From the NCBI GenBank assembly GCA_023402845.1, contig JAEYFP010000045.1:186001-250000 (forward strand): 64,000 bases of DNA. Direction: 5' to 3'. Below the pieces are notes generated by a model. It did no database searches and was not told the origin of the DNA. It saw nothing but the letters and a program-made list of their open reading frames with translations. Source of the DNA: Bacillota bacterium. GTDB lineage: Bacteria > Bacillota > Clostridia > Lachnospirales > Lachnospiraceae. Of the stretch, positions 35,676 to 44,156 are shown piece by piece. Each line of letters starts with the position of its first letter. Position 1 is the stretch's first letter. The position numbers and the translations under genes were made by a program.

Positions 35676-37033
35676 AGGCTTCCCTCCTTTACCAGCTCCC
35701 ACACAGGACTATGGATACTCTCATTAATCTCCTTTGTAAAATGGTAAACTCCTTCAAATCCGGCAAGCGCATGCTTTCTCTCATGATTATGATCGCAGAA
35801 TGCGACACCGAGCTTATATGCCAACGGCCTTTCCTTGACACCACCCACAAGAATATCGGCACCCTTTTTCTTCATAAATATTTCCAGCTCTGCGGGATTT
35901 GCATCGTCCAGTATTACCGTATCATCATCAACAAGGCTTTCTATCACCTCATAGTCCTCCTTTTTTCCGGTCTGGGTACCTACCACTACTGTTTTCATGC
36001 CCATAAATGCAAACTGCCGGATCAGGGATATCGCCTTAAATCCTCCGCCCACATAGATCGCCGCACGCCTTCCCTTCAGATTTTCCCTGTACTGCCTGAT
36101 GAAGTCCTGCATCTCTTCGGTCCTTTTCCGGCAAAAATCCACAGCCTTTTTCCTTGCCTCCTCATCCTGCATTGCCTCTGCAATCCGGATTAGCGAGTTT
36201 GTCGTATCCTCAATTCCAAAAAAACTGACTTTCATATAAGGAATTTCAAACTCCTCCTCCATTCGATTGGCAAGGTAGGTACTGGAGCCCGCACACTGCA
36301 CAACATTCAGAGCTGCCTGAGGCGCCTGAATCATTTCTTCATAGGAGCAGTCACCGGTAAAAGAGGATACAACCGGAATCCCTATTTCAGCCAGATAGTT
36401 TTTTATAATCCACATTTCACCTGCCAGATTATAATCTCCCAGAATATTGACTCCTTTTATTTTTCTCTCATTTTTAAATGGCCGAATCACCTGCATGATC
36501 GCATCGCATGCCATGCGGTAGCCCGTAGATTTATTCCCGGAAAAGCCCGGAGATTTTACCGGTATTACCGGTATATAATGTTTTTCAGTCATATTTCTGC
36601 ATATGGCATCCACATCATCTCCGATCACTCCCACAATACAGGTTGAATAAACAAACACCAATTTGGGATGCTGAACCTTTATCAATTCGTCAATCGCTTT
36701 TTCCAGCTTCGTGCCTCCTCCGAATATGATGTCTGTTTCCCTTAAATCCGTACAGAAACTGTTTCGGTATACATCCTCTCCGCTTGTCAGGCTTCCCCTG
36801 ATATCCCATGTGTAGCTTGAGCATCCGATCGGTCCGTGAATAATGTGATAAGCATCCGTAATCGGATTCAGAACTACCCTTGCGCCGCAATAGACGCAGG
36901 CCCGCTGACTGACCGAACCGGAAACGGAATCCGCATCGCAATGCATTCCGTCCCCGGAGCATCCATCCGTTCGCTTTGTAAGAATTGATTTTTCTCTTTC
37001 CCCCAAAATATCCGTACGCTTCCATTCCTCCAT
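35672..37033 (-). CDS. nifE: Nitrogenase FeMo-cofactor scaffold NifE
   Basis: This 453-residue homologue of NifD shows the NifE N-terminal cysteine pattern ACVYCGARVVLNPITDAYHIIHGPIGCSSYTWD, the second cluster ligand segment FCTDLRETDIIFGGGTKLEKAI, CIVGVIGDDV, and a C-terminal HERKHALAGFEGVYHF in place of the NifD cofactor-binding histidine motif. It forms a tetramer with NifN on which the cofactor precursor matures. The start at 37033 follows AAAGGAG. It lies between nifK and nifNB, tightly spaced in the operon. Confidence 0.94.
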   Translation of the reverse strand: MEEWKRTDILGEREKSILTKRTDGCSGDGMHCDADSVSGSVSQRACVYCGARVVLNPITDAYHIIHGPIGCSSYTWDIRGSLTSGEDVYRNSFCTDLRETDIIFGGGTKLEKAIDELIKVQHPKLVFVYSTCIVGVIGDDVDAICRNMTEKHYIPVIPVKSPGFSGNKSTGYRMACDAIMQVIRPFKNERKIKGVNILGDYNLAGEMWIIKNYLAEIGIPVVSSFTGDCSYEEMIQAPQAALNVVQCAGSSTYLANRMEEEFEIPYMKVSFFGIEDTTNSLIRIAEAMQDEEARKKAVDFCRKRTEEMQDFIRQYRENLKGRRAAIYVGGGFKAISLIRQFAFMGMKTVVVGTQTGKKEDYEVIESLVDDDTVILDDANPAELEIFMKKKGADILVGGVKERPLAYKLGVAFCDHNHERKHALAGFEGVYHFTKEINESIHSPVWELVKEGSL

Positions 37034-37102
37034 TACGAACACTCCTTTCACACATTTGCGGCAGAACCTCCGTGACTGGTTCTGCCTCAGATCCAGAATG
37101 AA

Positions 37103-38476
37103 TCACATCACCAGTTCAAAATCCTCATCCAATGATTCAATATCAATTTTATCCATCAGCAAATTAGTAATTTTCTCAACATATCTGACGGCACCGGTAT
37201 ATCCCACCGCGGGTTGAATCGTATTTCCATAACGATCCAGAACAGGAAATCCCATCCTCACAAGAGGAATATTTTCCGCTTTTGCAATCTGCTTTCCGTA
37301 AGAGCTTCCGATCAGGATATCCACTCCCTCATTTTTGATCAGCTGATGGAGATAAAATAAATCCGTATCCGCCTTAATCACAGCCTTTGCGGGGTCCAGC
37401 CCGTACTCTTCAAAGAGACGTGTCACATACTTCACAAATTCGCTTTTCGGTGTTCCGGTTATCACATATTTAGGAGTGATCCCCATCTCTATGCAAAGAG
37501 CCGTAAATCCGTACACGATATCCGGATCTCCATAAATCGCCGCAGTCTTGCCATAGGTGTATTGGTGAGAATCCAGCATCAAATCAATCAATCTCCCTCT
37601 CTCAGCCTCAAGTTCCCCCGGAACTTCTTTTCTGGAGGCTTCACGAAGCGCCATCAAATATTGATCCGTCAGCTTCACGCCGACCGGCATCGGAATAAGC
37701 GTAAAGGGGACTTTATGATGTTTTTCCAGATAATCTGCCGGCTCATAGCTTGCAATCTGACCGATGGCAATTGCTCTTTCCGCAGATCCAAGTGCTTTAA
37801 TATCCTCAGCCTTTGTTCCTGCTCCCTTCGGAAAATATTGATACTTTCCTGTCATAGGCATTTCCAATATCCCTTCATGATCCGGAAAATATAGAAAAGA
37901 AACTCCCATGAGATTTGCAAGCCTCTTTAATTCCCTGTCATCACCGGGATTTACCCATCCCGGAAAAATGACGGTCTTTTTTACCTTATCCGCTGCTTTT
38001 CCTGTCATATAATTCATAAAACCAACCAGCATATTGGAAAAACCTTGAATATGAGAGCCTTCGTAGGAAGGTGTGCTTGCAAAAAGTACCGTTTTCCCCT
38101 CCGGAATTTCCAAATCCAAAATATAACTTCCGACATCGTCACCGATTGTCTCAGAAAGACAGGTTGTATGAACCGCAATAATCTCCGGATTATAAATGTC
38201 AAAAATATTTTTTACGGAAGTTGTCAGATTACTTCTTCCTCCGAAAACGGAAGCTCCCTCCGTAAAAGAACTCGATGTTGCGATTGCAGGTTCCTTAAAA
38301 TGACGGGATAAAACTGTTCTGTGATAAGAACAGCACCCCTGGGAGCCATGGCTGTGAGGCATGCAGCTTTCCACGCCGAGCGCCGCAAACATTGCCCCTA
38401 CCGGCTCACAGGTCTTACAGGGATTGATTGTAATATGTCTGTTTTCCATTATTTCTTTTGGTGTCAGCTCCAGCAT
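37103..38476 (-). CDS. nifK: Nitrogenase MoFe protein beta subunit NifK
   Basis: This 457-residue beta subunit has P-cluster ligand segments INPCKTCEPVGAMFA, SHGSQGCCSYHR and HTTCLSETIGDDV. It lacks the N-terminal extension of proteobacterial NifK and so matches the short clostridial form. It forms the alpha2-beta2 MoFe protein with NifD. The start at 38476 follows CGGAGGTG; the frame runs upstream to 38545 inside nifD. The nifD stop and nifK start overlap by one base (TAATG). Confidence 0.96.
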   Translation of the reverse strand: MLELTPKEIMENRHITINPCKTCEPVGAMFAALGVESCMPHSHGSQGCCSYHRTVLSRHFKEPAIATSSSFTEGASVFGGRSNLTTSVKNIFDIYNPEIIAVHTTCLSETIGDDVGSYILDLEIPEGKTVLFASTPSYEGSHIQGFSNMLVGFMNYMTGKAADKVKKTVIFPGWVNPGDDRELKRLANLMGVSFLYFPDHEGILEMPMTGKYQYFPKGAGTKAEDIKALGSAERAIAIGQIASYEPADYLEKHHKVPFTLIPMPVGVKLTDQYLMALREASRKEVPGELEAERGRLIDLMLDSHQYTYGKTAAIYGDPDIVYGFTALCIEMGITPKYVITGTPKSEFVKYVTRLFEEYGLDPAKAVIKADTDLFYLHQLIKNEGVDILIGSSYGKQIAKAENIPLVRMGFPVLDRYGNTIQPAVGYTGAVRYVEKITNLLMDKIDIESLDEDFELVM

Positions 38477-40071
38477 TAATTCCCACCTCCGATTCTTCCT
38501 TCCAGCAAAGGCGCCGTTTTCCAAGGCGGAATAATCAGCGCCCATGCATTGGTATAAATACTCATCGTGACATCGCGGCCGAAAATTACCGCCCCTCTAA
38601 AGCCGGCATAAGGTCCGGAATAATCGTAGGAATGCATCTGTCTTGAGACGACACCCTGCTTCTGGATGGAGTATTTATCCTTAATCCCCGAGAAAAAAAT
38701 ATCCGGCTTCATGGATTTAATCAATTCATCTGTCTCAAACATATTATAATCATCTACAACCATATAGCCTTTCTTCATATCACCGATCATGCCTTCATAC
38801 GTGTCTATTTCAACACCCTTTTTCTTTAATGCCTCAATCTCTTCTTCCGTATGCCTTTCACGGTACAGCGTCTCGTCCGGTGTCACTGTTATTTCTTCAA
38901 TATTCTTACTGTCCGCATCCGCTTTGATTGTGGGAATGACCTTGCGTCCTTCATAATCATCCCTGTGGGCAAACTCATATCCGGCAATTATTGTCTCAAT
39001 GCCAAGATCTCTGAGCAAAGCCTGATAATGATGAGAGCGGGAACCTCCCACAAAAATACCTGCTGTTTTGCCCTTCAGCATGGATTTATAATATTCCATG
39101 TCATCTGTGATCTCTTCCAGCTCCTGCGCAATCACCTGTTCCGTTCTGGCGGTGAGTTCGGGATCGTTAAAATATTCCGCAATCATGCGAAGCGAACTGC
39201 AGGTGGCCCCTACACCGATAAAATTTACTTTAATCCAGTCAATTCCATATTTTGTTTTCATCATCTGCGCCACATAATTAATGGAACGATGGCACATTAC
39301 AAGATTTAAATCCGCCAGATGGGCATTTTTTATTGTTTCATAGCTGCCGTCTCCGGTAAATACGGAAACAACATCATAACCGATTTCTTTCAGAATTCTT
39401 TCCTCTTCCCATCCGTCTCCGCCGATATTATACTCACCGAGAATATTTACGGAATATTTTCCTGCCGGTTTCTTGTCTCCGATCCCGATAACCTGGCGCA
39501 TCAACCCATTATTTGCTATATGATGCCCCGCAGACTGGGAAACGCCTTTATAGCCCTCACACGAAAAACCAACTGCCGTAATTCCGTATTTTTTTTCCGC
39601 TCTTCTGGCAACCGCCTGCACGTCGTCTCCGATCAGACCGATCGGACAAGTTGAGCAAATAAAAATACATTTGGGATGAAATAGCTTCATCACCTCATCA
39701 ATACTCTCCTCCAGCTTTTTCTCTCCCCCAAATACAATGTCTGTAGGCCTCATATCCGTGCAGAAGGAATAGGGTATAAAATTTTGTATGCCCTCTTCTG
39801 TCTTTGCCTTATTTCTTCTTGTTCCCCAGCTGTAATAAGCGCAGCCGATCGGCCCGTGGGTAATTGTAACCGCATCCTTCATAGGCCCTACGACAACCCC
39901 CTTGCAGCCCGCATAGCAGCATCCCCGTGCGGTCGCTATGCCCGGAATTGCCCTTGTATTGGCGGTAATCGTATCCGCCTCATCATTAAATTCGAGCTGC
40001 GTAATATGACTTTTTCTATTTTTAAATACCCGGGAAGAGTATTTCTCCAGTAAATTATCTCTTTCCTTCAT
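38476..40071 (-). CDS. nifD: Nitrogenase MoFe protein alpha subunit NifD
   Basis: This 531-residue alpha subunit contains P-cluster ligand regions CCYAGCKGVVVGPMKDA and ITHGPIGCAYYSW, the FeMo-co cysteine in LVMCHRSINYV, and the cofactor histidine in RQMHSYDYSGPYAGF. An insertion of about 50 residues (IKADADSKNIEEITV... through MKKGYMVVDD) follows GYEFAHRDDYEG and is diagnostic of C. pasteurianum-type NifD. It is the catalytic subunit reducing N2. AGGAGGTGCATGAATT precedes the ATG. Confidence 0.97.
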   Translation of the reverse strand: MKERDNLLEKYSSRVFKNRKSHITQLEFNDEADTITANTRAIPGIATARGCCYAGCKGVVVGPMKDAVTITHGPIGCAYYSWGTRRNKAKTEEGIQNFIPYSFCTDMRPTDIVFGGEKKLEESIDEVMKLFHPKCIFICSTCPIGLIGDDVQAVARRAEKKYGITAVGFSCEGYKGVSQSAGHHIANNGLMRQVIGIGDKKPAGKYSVNILGEYNIGGDGWEEERILKEIGYDVVSVFTGDGSYETIKNAHLADLNLVMCHRSINYVAQMMKTKYGIDWIKVNFIGVGATCSSLRMIAEYFNDPELTARTEQVIAQELEEITDDMEYYKSMLKGKTAGIFVGGSRSHHYQALLRDLGIETIIAGYEFAHRDDYEGRKVIPTIKADADSKNIEEITVTPDETLYRERHTEEEIEALKKKGVEIDTYEGMIGDMKKGYMVVDDYNMFETDELIKSMKPDIFFSGIKDKYSIQKQGVVSRQMHSYDYSGPYAGFRGAVIFGRDVTMSIYTNAWALIIPPWKTAPLLEGRIGGGN

Positions 40072-40085
40072 AATTCATGCACCTC

Positions 40086-40469
40086 CTAATATGCCTCGTC
40101 TGTAGAAGCGCCATCTCTGACTCTGTACGATTCTATTACCGGAACAACAAATATCTTTCCGTCTCCTGGATGTCCTGTCTGATTCGCAGAGACCAATACC
40201 TCCACAGCATCCTTTACCTTCTCGTCAGGAACAACAACAATGAACAGCCGTTTCGGAATCAGCCTGACTGCTTCGGTAAGCGCTTCTCCGTGTCTATCCA
40301 TCGGCAGCTCGCCGACCTCCATAACCAGCTTTAAAAGCTCGGGATCGATACTTTTTTTGCCCCGTCCGTAGCATTTCCGGCAGCTGAAGGAGGGAAAGCC
40401 AGCTTCCGCAAGTGCAACTTTTGTTACATTTACTTTATTGGCACGAATAAAAGCCATCACTTCTTTCAT
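40086..40469 (-). CDS. nifI2: PII-like nitrogenase regulator NifI2
   Basis: This 127-residue PII protein has the ferredoxin-like core (MKEVMAFIRANKVNVTKVALAEAGF) and the end GDGKIFVVPVIESYRVRDG. The T-loop (YGRGKKSIDPELLKLVME...) is long and without the uridylylation tyrosine region of GlnB. NifI1-NifI2 complexes bind the MoFe protein and switch off nitrogenase when ammonia is present, and 2-oxoglutarate relieves this. It lies between nifI1 and nifD, the conserved place. Confidence 0.93.
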   Translation of the reverse strand: MKEVMAFIRANKVNVTKVALAEAGFPSFSCRKCYGRGKKSIDPELLKLVMEVGELPMDRHGEALTEAVRLIPKRLFIVVVPDEKVKDAVEVLVSANQTGHPGDGKIFVVPVIESYRVRDGASTDEAY

Positions 40470-40488
40470 ATGATTTACCGCCTTTCCT

Positions 40489-40812
40489 TCAAAGTCCCGC
40501 TTTCCCGTTACTTACCGTATAAGCCTCTTCCACAGGGCTGACGAAAATACGTCCGTCTCCGAAATTTCCTTCTCCTGTTTTCGCTGTACGAAGTATGATT
40601 TTTACAATTGTGTCTTTATCCTCTTCATTGCAGACAATTAATAACATTTCTTTCGGAATTTCGTCATAGCAGTAATCATCTACCATAATACCTTTTTGTC
40701 TGCCCCGTCCGAAAATATCCATCTTTGTCACTGCCGGAAATCCCGCTTCGGCTAGTTCCGACATTACATAGCCCGCCTTTTCGGGCCTGACGATTGCTCT
40801 GATCATTAACAT
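40489..40812 (-). CDS. nifI1: PII-like nitrogenase regulator NifI1
   Basis: This 107-residue PII protein shows MIRAIVRPEKAGYVMSELAEAGFPAVTKMDIFGRGRQKG, a short T-loop (IMVDDYCYDEIPKEM), and the C-terminal TGEGNFGDGRIFVSPVEEAYTV that forms the nucleotide-binding B/C loops. It works with NifI2 in post-translational ammonia switch-off of nitrogenase. GGGAGGGTAAAGCA precedes the ATG. It follows nifH by 17 bases. Confidence 0.93.
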   Translation of the reverse strand: MLMIRAIVRPEKAGYVMSELAEAGFPAVTKMDIFGRGRQKGIMVDDYCYDEIPKEMLLIVCNEEDKDTIVKIILRTAKTGEGNFGDGRIFVSPVEEAYTVSNGKAGL

Positions 40813-40829
40813 TGCTTTACCCTCCCATC

Positions 40830-41648
40830 CTAATCCATAATTCCATATTCCATAAGAATTGATTCCAGCTCATCAATAGACATGGGCGTCGGAACAACAA
40901 ATAATTGATTTTCTTCTATTTTTCTTGCAAGCTCACGATACTCATCTGCCTGCGGCTCCTCCGGGCTGAAGTCAATTACTGTCTTTTTGTGAATTTCCGC
41001 CCGCTGTACCGCATTATCACGTGGAACAAAATGAATCAGCTGCGTTCCCAGTTTTTTTGCCACAGCTTCCACAAGCTCGTATTCCCGATCCACCTTACGG
41101 GAATTGCAGATCAAACCTCCGAGACGCACCGTTCCGGTTCTTCCATATTTTGCGATTCCTTTTGAAATATTATTGGCGGCATACAATGCCATCATCTCTC
41201 CGGAGCAGACAATATAAATCTCCTGTGCTTTTCCTTCACGAATCGGCATGGCAAACCCGCCGCATACAACATCCCCCAATACATCATAAAAAACGTAATC
41301 CAAATCATCCGTATAGGCTCCGAGCTGTTCAAGAAGATTGATGGAAGTAATAATTCCTCTTCCCGCACAGCCGACACCCGGCTCCGGACCGCCGGATTCC
41401 ACACCACGGATCCCCCCGAATCCGGTCTTTAGTACCGCGTCAAGCTCAATGTCGTCGCCTTCATCCCTTAAAGTATCCAGTACCGTTTTCTGAGCAAGAC
41501 CTCCCAGAACGAGTCTTGTGGAGTCTGCCTTCGGATCACACCCTACGATTAAAATATTTTTTCCCATATCTGCCAGACCCGCCGTAAGATTTTGTGTCGT
41601 CGTTGATTTTCCTATTCCGCCTTTTCCGTAAATAGCCACCTGCCTCAT
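40830..41648 (-). CDS. nifH: Nitrogenase iron protein NifH
   Basis: This 272-residue iron protein has the P-loop YGKGGIGKSTTTQN, GCDPKADSTRLVL, and the two [4Fe-4S] cysteine segments VGCAGRGIIT and YDVLGDVVCGGFAMP. It delivers electrons to the MoFe protein with ATP hydrolysis and also acts in cofactor maturation. The arginine of GCAGRG is the usual ADP-ribosylation residue, but no draT/draG is in view. The start at 41648 follows ACGGAGG; an open frame upstream to 41720 is noncoding leader. First gene of the nif operon. Confidence 0.97.
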   Translation of the reverse strand: MRQVAIYGKGGIGKSTTTQNLTAGLADMGKNILIVGCDPKADSTRLVLGGLAQKTVLDTLRDEGDDIELDAVLKTGFGGIRGVESGGPEPGVGCAGRGIITSINLLEQLGAYTDDLDYVFYDVLGDVVCGGFAMPIREGKAQEIYIVCSGEMMALYAANNISKGIAKYGRTGTVRLGGLICNSRKVDREYELVEAVAKKLGTQLIHFVPRDNAVQRAEIHKKTVIDFSPEEPQADEYRELARKIEENQLFVVPTPMSIDELESILMEYGIMD

Positions 41649-41840
41649 AACCATGCCTCCGTTCTTTGAAATAAAATAGCTTTTTAACCCATACTGCACC
41701 GGATTAAAAAGCCACCTCATTGTGAATATACTTCACTATGCCACTTGTTCACACTTGATATCATAATGTTAAGATAATATTAATTGATAAGTCATTTTGT
41801 TACAATACACTAATTTTTACATTTTCTTTCATTTGAATTT
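41649..41840 (-). promoter_or_regulatory. nifH leader with a 9-bp hairpin
   Basis: The 190-base region before nifH is AT-rich. Arms 41679-41687 (GCTTTTTAA) and 41704-41712 (TTAAAAAGC) form a 9-bp hairpin with a 16-base loop, ending about 30 bases before the nifH start. The position suggests mRNA stabilisation or leader control. Several TGTGA-like half sites occur at 41720-41760, but no clear promoter hexamer pair was found. Confidence 0.4.
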
Positions 41841-42959
41841 CTATTTTTTGTGATAATTGCAGTATAAATCTTTATATTGATGTCCCAGCGCATCTGCCGC
41901 AATAATTGCGTCACACACCATCCGCGGTGTTACCAAAAACGGCATGCATCCCATGGTGTCGCCCGGAGCACATGCTAATTCGGCAACCTCAATAATTTGT
42001 TTTTCTTTAATTTCCTGAATTCCCAGATCATGCAATGTAACCGGAAGCCCTACCTTCAGACAAAAGTTGATTACCTGTTCAAATTCATCCATGCCCGAAT
42101 TTTCCAAGACCAATTGTGTCAATGTGCCGAATGCGACCTTCTCTCCATGATAGCAATGATGCGTTTCAGGGATTGCCGTAAATCCATTATGGATGGCATG
42201 AGCAGCAGCAATTCCGCAGCTTTCAAATCCGATTCCCGATAAATACGTATTTGCTTCCACTATATTTTCAAGCGCCTTTGTGCATACCCCGGACTGTACC
42301 GCCGCCAGTGCTTTTACACCATCCGACAGCAATGTTTCATAACAAAGCTTTGCAATTGCCATAGAAGTTACCGTACTTTTTCCGCCGATAAAATTACCGC
42401 TGTCAGACTGCTTGCAAGCGCGGGCTTCAAAATAAGTTGCCAGGGCATCTCCCATTCCCGAAACAAGTAGGCGCGCCGGGGCCTTACTGATCACTTCCGT
42501 ATCAACGAGAACCATATTCGGATTTCTGGGCAGGAAGAAATATTCTTCAAATACCCCCTCATCCGTGTAAATAACAGATAATGCGCTGCAGGGTGCATCT
42601 GTACCCGCAATGGTCGGTACAATTACAATAGGTGCTTCTGTGTAGAAGGCAACCGCTTTAGCCGTATCATGAATCTTTCCGCCGCCGATACCTACAATCA
42701 CATCACAGCCGGATTGCTTGTAAGCTGTAACAAGCCGGTTGATTTCATTTCTGGAACACTCTCCTCCAAATACCTCGTAAGTAATCGTGGTCGAAGCCTC
42801 TTCCTGGCCCGCTGCGATCACTCCTTCCACCCTTTTTTTCCCTGAGTCACTCACTAAAATAAACGGCTTTGTGCCCATACTTTGAATATACTTGCAGAGT
42901 TCCCCTAACACGCCTCTTCCCTGAACATAACGTTCCGGACTTCCAATAATATTTGCCAT
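41841..42959 (-). CDS. gldA: Glycerol dehydrogenase
   Basis: This 372-residue iron-type alcohol dehydrogenase family protein has the N-terminal GSPERYVQGRGVLGEL, the NAD-binding GIGGGKIHDTAKAVAF, PTIAGTDAPCSALSVIY, and zinc ligands in GDALATYFEARAC, AHAIHNGF and HCYHGEKVAFGTL. It oxidises glycerol to dihydroxyacetone with NAD+. GGAGGGTCTATT precedes the chosen start. It lies just upstream of nifH on the same strand, 192 bases away, but a link to nitrogen fixation is not evident. Confidence 0.92.
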   Translation of the reverse strand: MANIIGSPERYVQGRGVLGELCKYIQSMGTKPFILVSDSGKKRVEGVIAAGQEEASTTITYEVFGGECSRNEINRLVTAYKQSGCDVIVGIGGGKIHDTAKAVAFYTEAPIVIVPTIAGTDAPCSALSVIYTDEGVFEEYFFLPRNPNMVLVDTEVISKAPARLLVSGMGDALATYFEARACKQSDSGNFIGGKSTVTSMAIAKLCYETLLSDGVKALAAVQSGVCTKALENIVEANTYLSGIGFESCGIAAAHAIHNGFTAIPETHHCYHGEKVAFGTLTQLVLENSGMDEFEQVINFCLKVGLPVTLHDLGIQEIKEKQIIEVAELACAPGDTMGCMPFLVTPRMVCDAIIAADALGHQYKDLYCNYHKK

Positions 42960-43035
42960 AATAGACCCTCCATTGAATTTTTTCACTTTGTTAATAATTT
43001 ATCAATTAAAATTATATCTTTCTCTTTTAAAAAAG

Positions 43036-44148
43036 TCAATGCTGTTTCCTGAAGTTCGTCTGTTCCGCACAAGTCATGGATATTGTTTTGAATTGATCCT
43101 GACGGGCGAGAAATGCATCCACAATATCCGGATCAAAATGGCTTCCGGAGTCAATACGAATAATTTCCACGGCCCTGCTATGCTCGACGGCTGCCTTGTA
43201 AACACGGCGGGTCGTGATTGCGTCATATGCATCCGCAACCGCCATCAGTCTGGCAGACAAAGGAATTTCTTCACCGGACAGCCCCTGAGGATATCCGCAG
43301 CCGTTCCACTTCTCGTGATGAGAATATGCAATTTCACGGGCGCAGCCCAAAAACGTATCGGCACCGCCCATCAGTCTTTCCACACATAGAATAGCGTCTC
43401 TTCCCATCGTCGTGTGGGTTTTCATGATATGGTACTCCTCCTCCGACAGAGCGCCCGGCTTCCAAAGGATGTTGTCGGGGATTCCAACTTTTCCGATATC
43501 GTGCAGAGGCGCGGAAAGCGTAATCATTTCGATTGTCTGGGCAGAAAGTACCTCTTCATATTTTTTTGTCTGCTTCAGATACTCCGCCAGTTCCTTAATA
43601 TATAGCTTGGTCCGCTGAAGATGCTCCCCTGTTTCATTGTCCCTTGTTTCTGCCAGCGCTGCCATAGCCATAATGGAGGCTTCCTGTAAAATAGAAATAT
43701 CTTTTGTGCGCCTTTGCACCTCTTCCTCTAAAAATCGGTTTTGATTTTCTAACAGATCTTTGGAACGCTTGAGCGCAAGGTGTGTTTTCATGCGTGCAGC
43801 AAGAATAACAGGACTCACAGGCTTGGCAATATAATCCGCCGCCCCCAGCGAAAAGCCCTTCTGTTCATCCGCCTCATCCGATTTAGCGGTCAGAAAAATC
43901 ACCGGAATATCCCGAAGTGTTTTATCCTCCTTGAGCCTGCGGCAGGCTTCATAACCGTCCATCACCGGCATCCCTACATCCATAAGAATAATATCCGGAG
44001 GGGCATATTTAGCAGCCTCCAGTGCCTTCACTCCGTCGGTGGCAATCCGAACCCGATATTCTTCCCTCAGCAATTCATTCAAAAGCAGAATATTGTCATG
44101 CGTATCGTCCACGACTAATACGGTTGGTTTTTGTTCGCCAGACAGCAT
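43036..44148 (-). CDS. Response regulator with HD-GYP c-di-GMP phosphodiesterase output
   Basis: This 370-residue protein has a receiver domain (VLVVDDTHDN, phosphoacceptor aspartate in IILMDVGMPVMDG, KPVSPV) and an HD-GYP domain (about residues 165-350; APLHDIGKVGIPD, HHEKWNGCGYPQGLSGEEI, VADAYDAITTRR). The metal-binding histidines and aspartates and the GYP motif are present, so it should hydrolyse cyclic di-GMP. It follows the hybrid kinase gene by eight bases, which is its likely phosphodonor. Confidence 0.92.
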   Translation of the reverse strand: MLSGEQKPTVLVVDDTHDNILLLNELLREEYRVRIATDGVKALEAAKYAPPDIILMDVGMPVMDGYEACRRLKEDKTLRDIPVIFLTAKSDEADEQKGFSLGAADYIAKPVSPVILAARMKTHLALKRSKDLLENQNRFLEEEVQRRTKDISILQEASIMAMAALAETRDNETGEHLQRTKLYIKELAEYLKQTKKYEEVLSAQTIEMITLSAPLHDIGKVGIPDNILWKPGALSEEEYHIMKTHTTMGRDAILCVERLMGGADTFLGCAREIAYSHHEKWNGCGYPQGLSGEEIPLSARLMAVADAYDAITTRRVYKAAVEHSRAVEIIRIDSGSHFDPDIVDAFLARQDQFKTISMTCAEQTNFRKQH

Positions 44149-44156
44149 AATCCCTC

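Noticed and set aside
41720..41760. TGTGA/TCACT half sites before nifH as a Crp/Fnr site
   Set aside because: The spacing and symmetry are imperfect and no promoter could be tied to them.
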